In this document: piece after piece, positions 22,947 through 33,542 of the stretch
How the letters are laid out: each line of letters begins with the position of its first letter
Numbering within the stretch: position 1 is the first letter of the stretch
DNA from: Escallonia rubra
Lineage: Eukaryota; Streptophyta; Magnoliopsida; Escalloniales; Escalloniaceae
NCBI GenBank assembly: GCA_033065855.1
Contig: JAVXUO010001110.1
Coordinates: 740,007-804,006 of the forward strand
DNA: 64,000 nt
Reading direction: 5' to 3'
Notes under the pieces: model-generated
The model's input: the letters and a program-made list of their open reading frames with translations, nothing else
Databases searched by the model: none
Told to the model about the DNA's origin: nothing
Program-made: the position numbers and the translations under genes

Positions 22947-25915
22947 AAAGTCTTTTCCTTGTTATTATTGTTATTAATAATATTGTAGTTTTAACTAATT
23001 ATAAATACATAGTCAATTTGTTGGTCGTATATTCATTAAAAAAAATACGGTAAATTTTTTCTTATTTTGTCAGAAAGATTGTAAAAGCTATATGTTGTGT
23101 TCATAGTTCTTTACATTGATTATGGTAAACATATAGTAACGTAAAATATAGATAAATCAACTGTTACATCGATTTATAATTCCAAATCTCATTTGTTTGT
23201 ATGTGTTCTTTTGGATCTATAGGCTTTTATTTTCATATTAAAGAATGCTTTTTGGGGATAATGTAGTCAAATTTAAGTCTTACTAGGTTATATATGGGCT
23301 AAGTAGAGTTTTAGAATGTTTGGAATAGGTTATTCATATCTTAAGTGGTTTACTAATATAGAAATAAGGACCCATCGAAGAAAATATTGGAGACTCTTAA
23401 CAACATTTTCATGTTTTAGTATTTTAGTGTTTATAAAATATATTTCATATTGAAAAGAGAATGTGATAATGTGAAGTACAAAGAAGCTACCGTTAAATTT
23501 CATTGCATTTCTCGCTTTCTTATCACATATTTATAGATCATAAGTTATACTTATACATTAGACCAATATTATATAGGTATGGGTATTAATCCTTATACAT
23601 ACAACCATTGCTTATAGCTAAAACTTGTTAATTATTCTAATGTAGTCAAAATTAAGTTCTAATGTTTAGAATTAGTCTAAAACTTGTTAATTATTCTTAA
23701 TCTTATTGTTCATATAAAATTAATTAACTAAATAAAATAGTGTTGTTTGTTTGTCGTTAGGGCTTAAAATGAGTTCGTGGACTATATTCATTTGCCATTT
23801 GTTTTGTAAAACTACATAGATACATTACTTGTTTCAATTTTTTAATTTCTTTCATGAATGCTTTTGTAAATCTTATAGAAGAGATACAAGACACATAGCC
23901 ACTTCGTAGGTCATGTTTTAAAAAACTGGCCCAAAACTCGTTTATTGAAGCTATACGTTATGCAACTATTCTTTTACAGTGACTAATATACCTTTAAGAT
24001 TAATAAAACTAATAAATTATTATTCAACTGTAACATCATTCTTTTTCTTCTAAATCTCATATGTTATTTTTATTTTTTAAATATAGGTATTTTTATCTTC
24101 TTATTTGGAAGTGATTTTAAGGAAACATAAGTAAAAATTAAGCCCTAGTAAGGTTGTATATTGGTTTGATAAAATCTTATTATGTAAGGCTTACTAATAT
24201 AGTGTTCATCACTTCTGCAAATTAAATCAATTTAACAGTAAGGACCACATTCAAAATATTATTTCGAGACCTTTAGAGAACTAATATCTTAAGTATATAG
24301 CTTAAATTCTTTTTTAAGTATTAGATACTAATATTTCGAGACCTTTAGAGAACTAATATTTTAAGCATATATAGAGTTAATTCTAATTACATAACCACTT
24401 TTTTTTTTTGGTATGATAAGCCATTAAAAAATATTGCCTATCATTGTTTACCAAAGATAACTCTTTACATTGATTTTGGTAGATATAATTAACAATAAAT
24501 TGTTACATAACTTATTTTCTCTTCTAACTTCACATGTTAGTTATGCTTTTTGGATATATGAATCTTTATTTGAATTTTAGAGAATGCTTGTTAGGGATAT
24601 AATAGTCAAAATAAGTCTTTTTTTTATTACTATATATAGTGGTTAGGTAGAGTTTTAAAATTTGTTTTTAAATCATATAACTGTATCAATACATCAATTA
24701 ATTAACCTAAAAATAAAGATATCATCCAACATACTATGGGAGACCTTTAGGAACACTTTTGTGTTTAGCATATAACATTATAAATTTCACTTTACATATA
24801 CAATATAATGTCATGATGTGTCGCGTAAATAAACTAACATAATGTCATCATGTGTCACGCGGTGAGGCTATTGTTAAGTTTCAATGTGTTTGTTGATTCG
24901 CTTATTGTGTATTATTACATATCGATATCTTAGGAACCCGAGCCAAACTCATGTTAGTTATTAATGTATGTTATAAAGCCCTAAAACATGTGTTTATGCA
25001 TACCATGTAACATGAAACAAAAAAAAGCTCAGTTTGAGCTATAAAGAATAAGATAAGTACAAAATTTAATCATGCCTAACTTCATAACAACTTTAAGTAA
25101 CCTAGAAGACTATACTATTAGGCTCTTTTAATGGTCCAACATGCATCCTTAAAAAAACAAGTCTCTTAACTTCAAAAGTTACATTAAGAGTTACTAATAC
25201 TTTGAATCACAAATATCGTAGTCTCTTCTTGTCTTCATCACGAATCACTATATATTTCAAGAGATTAGTAACTTATCAATATACGAACATGATATACAAC
25301 AAATTATCTTACATCACATACACTACTAAAATTGAAGGCTTAATTACATGATCATGCAATTGTTATGTAATTTTCACGTACATGTATTTTCTTTAATTCC
25401 CTTAAACTTTAAGATAAGTTGAAAGAAGAAAAAGTAGACGACTGCATTACAGTGTTGTCCCTGGATATTTGACTTCTTGAAGCCTTTTTTTTTACATCGT
25501 CAAGTAGCATTTCAAATTAATATTTTCTTATCATGTAAAATTATTAAACAGTTGCTGGTGACATGTAACCCTAAATTGAAAATACATTTATAGTTGAGAT
25601 TAGAAAAGGATTGTGCTACTCATGTATCAATTTCAAATTCTAAATACTTATATATAAATTTTATTATTTAGGTTTAGAGGGTCTATAAGGTGCTAATAAC
25701 CATACAGTCCTCATAGGTTAGTATATTGATTAAGTAAAAATTTAAACCGAGTATAGTTGCATTTCACTTTAATAGAACTTAGGGTTAAATACACTTTAGT
25801 ACCCTGAAACTACACTGAAATTTCACCTAAGGATCTAAATGTTTTGTTTTTTTACACAAAATGGTATGTAGTTTCAAATTCACAATAAATAAGGACTTCC
25901 GTCCTAATTCCTACT
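22947..25915. other. AT-rich repeat-like DNA, no gene
   Basis: No coding exon is visible. Several motifs recur at about 23.15, 24.01 and 24.49 kb (TGTTACATC...TTCTAA.TCTCATATGTTA-like blocks), so the area is built from diverged copies of one repeat. Phrases such as GGTAGAGTTTTAAAATTTG are reverse complements of phrases inside the Helitron at 15.3-19.3 kb (ACTCTACCTAATCAAT), suggesting an old, inverted relative. Clear Helitron ends were not found. Confidence 0.45.
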
Positions 25916-26496
25916 TAGGAGTGAGCATTTAAACCGTTGAAACCGATTCAACCGTGAAAACCGAACGAACAAATCCGTATATTTTCAAACCGATCTAAAA
26001 ATCAATCGGTTTGATTTTTTTTTTTCCAAAGCGTACATTCGGTTCGGTCCGATTTTTTTTCAAACCGCATAAACCGAACCAACCGTATATAATATAACAT
26101 ATCTATATTTTTACCTAATCCTAGTTATTTTTTACTAACCCTAGTTATCTATTCACTCATATAAAATGGGATAAACCCTAAATCCCTTAACGTAACACAC
26201 ATTTTTCACTCTCCGCCTACATCTCACTAAATGTTATTAATTATAATTAAAAAATTCAGTTTTTTGATACTTATTACGTATAAGTTATTAATTTTTGGGC
26301 TTAAACTTGTCCAAAATTTAGTTTGGCCCAAACCGATTAAACCGTCCAAACTGATCCGTTCAATCCACAGAAACCAAACCGTTGAAATCGAACCGTTCAA
26401 TCATGGTTTGGTTTTTTTTTTTTTCATACCGAGGTTGGTCGGTTTGATTTGATATTCAGCCTCCAAACCAAACCAACCAAACTGTGCTCACCCTTA
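25916..26496. mobile_element. Non-autonomous hAT element (581 bp) with AACCG subterminal motifs
   Basis: An exact 8-bp duplication, TTCCTACT, lies at 25908-25915 and 26497-26504. The ends are TAGGAGTGAGCA on the left and, reverse-complemented, TAAGGGTGAGCA on the right, typical hAT termini. Both flanks inside the ends carry repeated AAACCG, CCAAACC and GGTTTGG motifs, probable transposase-binding repeats. The interior is AT-rich with no transposase, so it is non-autonomous. Confidence 0.92.
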
Positions 26497-26504
26497 TTCC
26501 TACT

Positions 26505-27553
26505 TTCTTGGCAAAACCGTGAGGGGTAAAATTGTCCGGTCAGGTTAATTTTTTTTTTTCTCTTTTTTAAAATTTCACTTCTTCCTTCTTCTTAAAAGAA
26601 AAAATCACCGGCAGCAGTAATAGCCATCCCTTAACTGACAAGAAAGCTCCGGCGGCGACAACAGCCACACCAGTTGACAATAGATCCCGACAGTGTCGCC
26701 GCCGAACGACAAAGACAAAGAAAATCGGCAACAAAAAGAGACGCAAAGACCAAATCACAACCGGTTGCAACCCTAGTAAATTCACCTAAATCACCATGGC
26801 TTCACCCACTGCATCATCGCAGCACTACCATCACCACAGATTTGGCCTACACCATGGCTTCACCCACCAACAAGATTTCAGAACTAAAGACACAAAATGC
26901 CATCAGAAAAAGTAGATAAAAGAATGTTTTTGTGATTTGCAGTTATGATCTAATTGGAGAGGGAGAGAGAGAGAGAGACGATGCACTCGTCGCGGTCGGT
27001 CTCGGCAGGAAGTGGGTGCCATGGCCGCTATAGTGGACGTATCAACAACCGTCGCAATATCGTCGAGGACCACCAGATCTACCGGATCTCCACCACCTGT
27101 CCCATTGATGTATGATTATCATTATTCTTTCATAATGACACCCTTTAAATTTACAATGTCCGTAGGCAATTGTCCTTATTTGGTTCAAAAATATTACTTT
27201 AGGTACTGATTTGGTACTTTTGAAATATTGGGTACTTAAGCTGAGTACCAAGGTGATACTAGAGATTTGGTATTTGCGCTTTAAAATTAAATAAGACTTT
27301 TGAATATAACCCTTGTTATTCCGGCAAAATTAATTAAATACAGAAATAAGGACCCTATCCAAATTTAGATTAATGGTTAGATAATTTTTGTACTCTAAAT
27401 CTTCATACTTACTTATATTTCGAATGTAACGTCATTTTTTTTCTTCTAAATCTAGTATGTTATTTCTATATTTAAATAAATGAACCATTATATTTATAAT
27501 AGAAAGTTTATGGATACAATAGGTTGAGTTGTAGAATGACTACAATTAATTTA
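26505..27553. other. Intergenic, low-complexity patches
   Basis: GC-richer stretches near 26640-26870 and 26940-27110 contain a GA microsatellite-like run (26957-26978) and short open frames with no recognisable domain. No gene is supported. The last part is AT-rich and related to the repeat family seen at 23-25 kb. Confidence 0.4.
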
Positions 27554-28311
27554 TAATTTATAGAGAAAATCGCCCAAATGGTTCATGTACTATTGGTCAT
27601 TCGGGGGTTTAGCCCATGTACTACCAAATTCGTACTAATAGTCCCTAGACTATGAAACTTTAGCCCGTTTAGTCCTTTTTTTTCACATCCGTCTATTTTT
27701 CAGCAGTTCGTGTGTCGCACAATTGGGGCACTTTCATCATTTATATTAATTGTTTAGCAGCTATGATCCTTATACTCTATAATATTAGTTGCATTACTCC
27801 TCTAATCTACTTCGTAGAAACTTTACATATTATACATCTACGAAGGGTAGGCTTCAAATTTGGGTTTAATTAACCCTAAAATCTATCAAAGACGACTACT
27901 GCGATGTAGGTTAATCAAGTTTTATGCTCATTGCTCAAGTCTTTTTTCCTTCTTTGATTTCTATTTATGTTGGCTATTAAAACCACGACTATTACTCCGG
28001 CGACCATAACCCACGACCACGGTAACAGTCCACTCAATCACCCACTCTTATCGACCTCTAACCACCACATCAAACAAAACCCAATCTATTGATTTCATTG
28101 AATTTTTTATAGCATCTAGCAACACACCCACAATTGCAAGCTCCATTGAGCTCTATCAATGCTTAATTCAACATTCTCGCGACTATCACCACCTCAATTG
28201 GAATCTTCCACGGGGTTGGTCATTTTAGTTTTTTTAAGAAAAGGATAGCGGTGGTGTTTGATTTGGATCTTCATGGGGGTGGGTGGAGTTTTTATCAACT
28301 AAGTGTGGTAA

Positions 28312-28675
28312 TGTTGCGTGATGGGCATAATATAAGAGATGCAATGAAAATACTTAGAGTATTATGGAAGAGGAGGAAGTGGAAATACTTGTGTTACTCA
28401 ATCAACACTTCTTTCATAAAACTCAGTCACTCTTTCTTAGATTGATTCATCACATTATCAAATGACTAGGAGATGTATCTATTTATACTAAGACATTAAA
28501 TACTCATTCATATCCTAAAGATAACTCCCCTAACCTTTCACTTTTCATCTTCTCATTTAATCACTCATAACTTAAAGGTAACTCCTTAACCTTTCACTTT
28601 TCATCGTCTCTTCATTTATGCATGTTTGGATCTTTCACATCTAGTATCCCATTGAATCACGATTAACACTCAACA
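28312..28675 (-). repeat. Copia 3' LTR
   Basis: This 364-bp LTR shares long near-identical stretches with 30772-31152, for example the block AGATTGATTCATCACATTAT and the following 60 bases. On the minus strand it starts TGTTGAGTGTTAATC and ends CGCAACA, and it holds a TATA-like TATAAATAG. Several point differences and small indels from its partner show the insertion is not very recent. Confidence 0.93.
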
Positions 28676-30765
28676 CTCCCCCTGAAGCCTGATTCCCTCA
28701 TTACAAGTTGACTCTTTAGCTTTTCGAATACTTCTCTTTCCAGGGGCTTTGTGAAAATATCCGCAACTTGATCTTCGGACTTCATAAACTTGACTTGGAA
28801 TTCTTTTTTAACAATGCTCTCACGGATGAAATGATACCATGTGTCAATGTGCTTGCTTCGATCATGAAAAATTGAATTTTTTGCAAGGGTTATGACTGAC
28901 TTGTTATCAACATATAAACAAACTATCAAGATGTCACCTTTTCCATTCATTTTGACGTAGGGTGCATGTTCTTGTGGGCACTTTTTAAAGCCTTGAAAGT
29001 ACTTGTCAATGTGACTGTTCCATGCCCTTGGCGTTTGCTTCAACCCATACAAGGCCTTCTTCAACTTCAATACTTTGTTTTCATAGCCTTGAACAACATA
29101 TCCTTCAGGTTGTTCGATATACACTTCTCCATCGAGAAAACCATTAAGGAAGGCTGACTTCACATATATTTGATGGATCTTCCACTTGTTTAGAGCAGCT
29201 ATAGATATCAAAATTCGTATTGTTTCCAACCGAACAACGGGGGCAAAGACTTCATCATAGTCAATTCCAGCCATATGCTTGTATCCTTTGTCGACAAGTC
29301 TTGCTTTGCATTCCTCAACCTTACCTTTGGAATTTTTCTTCACCTTGTAAACTCATTTTACACTAATTGGTTTCTGTACCGATTGAAGAAGGGTCTGCTT
29401 CCAAGTATCATTCTTCATAATGTCACTGATCTCTTCATTCATGGCCTTCCTCCATTCTTCACTTTTTGATGCGTCATCAAAATTGATTGGCTCAGTATCA
29501 GCAAAAAGACAGAACATATTTTGGTTCTGATTCAAGTCGTCATAAATATCTTCCAAAGATCTCTTGCCTTGTGGTCCCGTCTTAACAGATCTCTTGCTTT
29601 AAATATCTTCTGATGATGATGTTAGGCTCAATTGAGTTGGAGATGCTGGACTAGAGGGAGTCACAGATTCTGTCGACTCTTCTTCTACTTCCTTTTTATC
29701 TGTCTCGGTTGGATAAAAAACATAATGCTCCTTGTTTTGATCAGTCCAGTCCTATAAGTTTTTCTCATCAAAAGCCACGTCTCGGCTGACTTTTTTTTTC
29801 TTGTCAACAGGGTTGTATAATTTGTACCTTTTTGATTGTTGACTGTATCTGATGAAGATGTACTTCTCATTTTTTTTTCATTGAGCTTCTTTCTCTACTG
29901 ATCATGAATATGCACATATGCAATGCTTCCAAACACTTTCAAATGGGACACACTTGGCTTGAACCCACTCCAAGCCTTTTATGGTGTTTGATTCCACACA
30001 CTCCTCATTGGACATCGATTCGATATATAGACAGCACAATCCACGACTTCAGTCCTTAGGCAAATTCTTGCTCTTTAACATGGTTCGAGTCATGTCACTA
30101 TCGATTGTTTCTTTCTTTCCACCACTACATTCTGTTGAAGTGAATATTGAATGGTAAGAGGTTGATGGATGCCATTCTCTTCATAGAATGCCTTGAACTC
30201 ATTAGATGTGAACTTTCCACCTCAATCTGATCTCATCGCCTTGATCTGATACCCACTCTGCTTCTCAATGAGAGCCTTAAACCTCTTGAAGGTTAAAAAT
30301 ACCTTTGATTTCTGTTTGAGAAAATAAACTGAAGTTTTCCTGCTATAGTCATCAATGAACAGTAGAAGGTATATATTCTTACCAAGAGATGCAATATTGA
30401 TTGGACTACACACATCAGTGTGTATCAGCTCCAACAACACCTTTGCTCTCGATATCGAATGCTTTGGGAAGTTGTGTCGATGTTGCTTCCCGATAAGGCA
30501 ACCCTCATAGAGTTGGTCTATCGATGACACTATTTTTACCATGTTCTTTGTCGTTAGCAATTTCAAACCTCCAAATTAAGATGTCCGAGCCTCAAATGTC
30601 ATAACCAATATTGGTTATCAATAGAGGCCTTCAACAATTTCCGCGCATCTTGGCCACCAAGAAAAGTTTTCATTTGGATGCTCCACCTTTCATAGTTGTC
30701 TTTCACGAGCTTTGGAAAAGAAAATGCTCCAGTTGTTGCTGCCTTTAGAACCTTCGCTTCTGGTA
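28663..30765 (-). pseudogene. Copia polyprotein remnant (gag start, integrase, RT, RNase H)
   Basis: From 30765 downward, broken frames give the gag start (FSFPKLVKDNYERWSIQMK) up to LGGQDA. This is joined directly to a pre-integrase segment (LLKASIDNQYWL, then YEGCLIGKQHRHNF). Integrase follows (LIHTDVCSPI, LLFIDDYSRKTSVYFLK), then the linker to RT (EPINFDDASKSEEWRKAMNEEI) and RT (YKHMAGIDYDEVFAPVVRLETIR, ALYGLKQTPRAWN). At the catalytic YVDD box the frame passes straight from CLYVD into NKSVITLAKNSIFHDRSKHID of RNase H, so the part between is lost in frame. The rest (DQVADIFTKPLE) is intact. Stops and frameshifts elsewhere, and the missing gag tail and protease, make it non-functional. Confidence 0.9.
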
Positions 30766-30771
30766 CCACTT

Positions 30772-31152
30772 TGTTGCATGATGGGAACAATATAAGAGAT
30801 GTAATGAAGGTACTTAGAGTATTATGGTAGAGGAGGAAGTGGAGAGGATAATCGGTAATATTTTTCTCTACTCAACACTTCTTTCATAAAACTCACTCAC
30901 TTTTTCTTAGATTGATTCATCACATTATCAAATGACTAGGAGATGCACCTATTTATACTAAGACATTAAAGACTTATTCAAACCCTAAAGATAACTCCCC
31001 CAACCTTTCACTTTTCATCTTCTCTTTTAATCACTCATAACTTAGAAGTAACTCTCATAACCTTTCGTTTTTCATCTTCTCTTCATTTATGCACGTCTTG
31101 ATTCTTCCACATCTAATGTCCTAATTCATTGAATCGAGATTAACACTCAACA
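30772..31152 (-). repeat. Copia 5' LTR
   Basis: This 381-bp partner of 28312-28675 reads on the minus strand from TGTTGAGTGTTAATCTCG to CATGCAACA. It lies upstream of the primer-binding site, so it is the 5' LTR. It differs from its partner mainly by a small insertion around 30842-30868 and scattered substitutions. Confidence 0.93.
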
Positions 31153-32052
31153 GGTAGACGTTGTTGTGGGTGGTGGTGCTGACAATGCTCTGGGGGAACT
31201 GTGATGGTGGCGGTGGGATATTGATGATGGGAAGTGGGTAGTGGTATGGATCGAGAAGTCATGCGTGAATCATCGGGGTTGGTGGTTGGGGATTTCAGTG
31301 GTGGCAAGGGTGCTGAAGGAGGTAGGCGTGGTGGTAGGTGCTGATGGTGACATTGTTGCCAGTGCTTCAAAAAGTGGCATGCGAAAAATGGGGAACAAAA
31401 GGAAAAGACAAAGTAGAAGTAAGAGGTGAAGTGTTAAAAATAAATAGAAGGAATAAGCATAGTATTGATGAATATTCATTCATTTGGGGTGCGGAGGTTG
31501 GGTAGGGTTTGCATTTGAATATTTTCTCCTTCAAATATAATAATAATTGCTATATAGTTGAATTATCAAGTTCTCTTCTTTTTTCCTCAAGAGGATTATA
31601 ATAGAGGTTTCATTTTACGTATATAACCGCTAGAAAAAGACATGCAATGGAAATTTTTTGTTTTGGATGAAAGCAAAAAGATTAATGCAGTTACTATTGT
31701 AAAGTATAAAGACCATAGTCGCTAAACAAACAAAGCAAATGACTAAAATGCTCCAACCGTGGGGCACACCAGCGGCTAAAAGTGGATGAACGTGGGAAAA
31801 ATAACTGTAAGGGTTAAAGTTTAATAGTCTAGGGACTTTTCGCTCGAATTCAGTAGTACATGGACAAAACCTCCAAACGACCAATAATACAGAGACCATT
31901 TTGGCTGGGTTGTCTAACTTATATAATACTTACGAATAGGCTAATTAGTCTATTCTAGTAAGCACAAGGAATGCGGTGAAATGCAGAGCTGTCTCTTGAT
32001 CTATGGAAATATAGATCAACAAATGAATATGCAAAGGGAGGCACGTCCAAAT

Positions 32053-32395
32053 GCAAGTCTTGTCGAGCACACTAAGGAAAGTGCACGTTAACAAAATAAT
32101 GTGCAAGAAGGTAAGCCCAATTGTAATTCTCGTTGAGCACACCCTAAATACGAAAAGTGCAGGTCAACAAAAGCACATGCAAGAAGGCAAGCCCAATTAC
32201 AAGTCCAGTCGAGACACCTTCGATACGAAAAGTATAGGTCAACCATAGAACATGCAAAAAAAGGCAAGGCTAATTGCAAGTCCCGTCGAACACATGTTTG
32301 ATAAGGAAAGTGCAGGTCACTAAAGTACATACATAAAAAGACAAGTCTAATTGCAAGTCTTGTCAAGCACACTTTTAATATAGTAAAACGCAGAG
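32053..32395. repeat. Tandem array, about five units of 70-77 bp
   Basis: A unit containing GCAAGTCTTGTCGAGCACAC recurs with changes at 32053, 32123, 32199, 32276 and 32353. Each is followed by GGAAAGTGCAGGTCAAC- and ATGCAAGAAGGCAAGCCCAAT-like blocks. Spacings of 70, 76, 77 and 77 bp show a diverged minisatellite-like array. It lies just outside the Mutator-like element and shows no coding signature. Confidence 0.85.
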
Positions 32396-32496
32396 TTGCC
32401 ATGGTCATGTCAAAAATGCTGGTTAACAAAGGACTTTATGCATGAGGACCGGCCCAAAAAGAAAAAAACGAAAAAAACACACGCTAGATACGACAC

Positions 32497-33542
32497 TTTT
32501 TTTTTGGTAAAATGTCCATTTTATTCCATTTTAGCACAAATACACCTCTCAGTTCATCTATACATCAGCTTGACCACACTTTTTATCCATCTATTACAAA
32601 TAAAGCCAAATTCCCTGTAACTATCTACCTCTAATTTGTAAAACACATGGAGGCCGATTCCAATTTTTGCCTGTTGGTAACATTTGGCTCAGCTTTCTTC
32701 CAACTGAGCACTCATACCTGATATGATTTTCAATCTTGTCCAGTACATGCTCTGTTTCCATATTTTGCCCTGTGAATGTTCTCAAATTCCTTTCTTCCCA
32801 AATGCTGTATACTGTGACTGCGAGCACTAATTTGCTTATCATAGCTCTAAAACTTTTTCCTCTGAACCTTTGTATAGCAAATTGTCAGAGACCTGTCCAA
32901 CTTGAAAACTTTTGCAAAACTTGCAGCTTCAGTAGAGTTTTTGCCCATATAATCTGTGAGTATTGGCATGTCATGTATAAATGTTCCACAGTCTCCCTCT
33001 GCTTCATGCATAAGCAACAGGTGTCTTCAGTGATAATGTTCCACTCTTTGAGTTTATCTTTTGTCCGGAATTTCTTTTTACATACCATCCATAATATCAT
33101 TGCACATTTAGGAATAGTTCCAGAAAACCATATTAATTTCCACCAGGCCACATGGTCTCCTTTCTTCCTTAATTCATTCCATGTTGTGTGTATACTAAAT
33201 TTACCATTTGATGAGCTTAATTCCCATCTGATTTGGTCATGGTTGGTTGACAACATTCTATTCCTCAGTTGCTGATGCAGCAATCTGAGATTTTGTGATC
33301 TAGCAGTGATATGCCACACCTCATTATGGAAAGCTTCATTGACCCTTAGATCTCCTGAGCTTGCAGTATCATATATAATCATGTGCTCAAATTGCTTGAC
33401 TATAGGCCCCTCTGAAAGCCAATTATCTAGCCAGAACCAAGTCTCAGTTCCATTACCAACACTGTATGCAATTAAATCTTGCATTATGTCCCTCAGCTTC
33501 AACAACTTACACAGGTCCAAGATAGATCAGAGGGGGGAGTAA
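32497..33542 (-). mobile_element. 3' fragment of a LINE-type retrotransposon (zf-RVT region)
   Basis: The minus-strand frame 33520-32885 reads a typical LINE ORF2 tail: VGNGTETWFWLDNWLSEGPI, then IRWELSSSNGKFSIHTTWNELR, WWKLIWFSGTIPKCAMILWMV and the zinc-binding TCCLCMKQRETVEHLYMTCQYSQIIW. After a stop it continues at 32842-32621 with LAVTVYSIWEERNLRTF. A run of nine A residues on the minus strand (32497-32505) marks the likely poly(A) end. The endonuclease and reverse transcriptase core are absent, as in the common 5'-truncated copies. No target duplication was found. Confidence 0.85.

Larger units (their letters stand above)
28312..31152 (-). mobile_element. Internally deleted Ty1/Copia retrotransposon with two LTRs
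   Basis: LTRs of 364 and 381 bp bound the element, each TG...CA. The flanking 5-bp duplication differs by one base (GGTAA at 28307-28311, GGTAG at 31153-31157). On the minus strand the 5' LTR (30772-31152) is followed by a primer-binding site, TGGTACCAGAAGC (30756-30768), resembling the initiator-methionine tRNA site of Copia elements. A polypurine tract, TCAGGGGGAG (28676-28685), abuts the 3' LTR. The interior is only about 2.1 kb, against 4-5 kb for a full element, and its genes are broken. It lies nested inside the Mutator-like element. Confidence 0.92.
27563..31914. mobile_element. Mutator-like element with ~105-bp TIRs, carrying a nested Copia
   Basis: The left terminal repeat (27563 to about 27667) and the reverse complement of the right one (about 31810-31914) match over about 105 bp at roughly 80%. 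Shared blocks include AATGGT, TATTGGTC, CCATGTACTAC, GTCCCTAGACTAT and AAACTTTA. A 9-bp duplication with one mismatch flanks it: TAATTTATA (27554-27562) and TAACTTATA (31915-31923), as expected for Mutator insertions. Without the nested Copia the element is about 1.5 kb, has no transposase frame, and is therefore non-autonomous. Its interior includes GTGGTGG low-complexity DNA. Confidence 0.82.
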
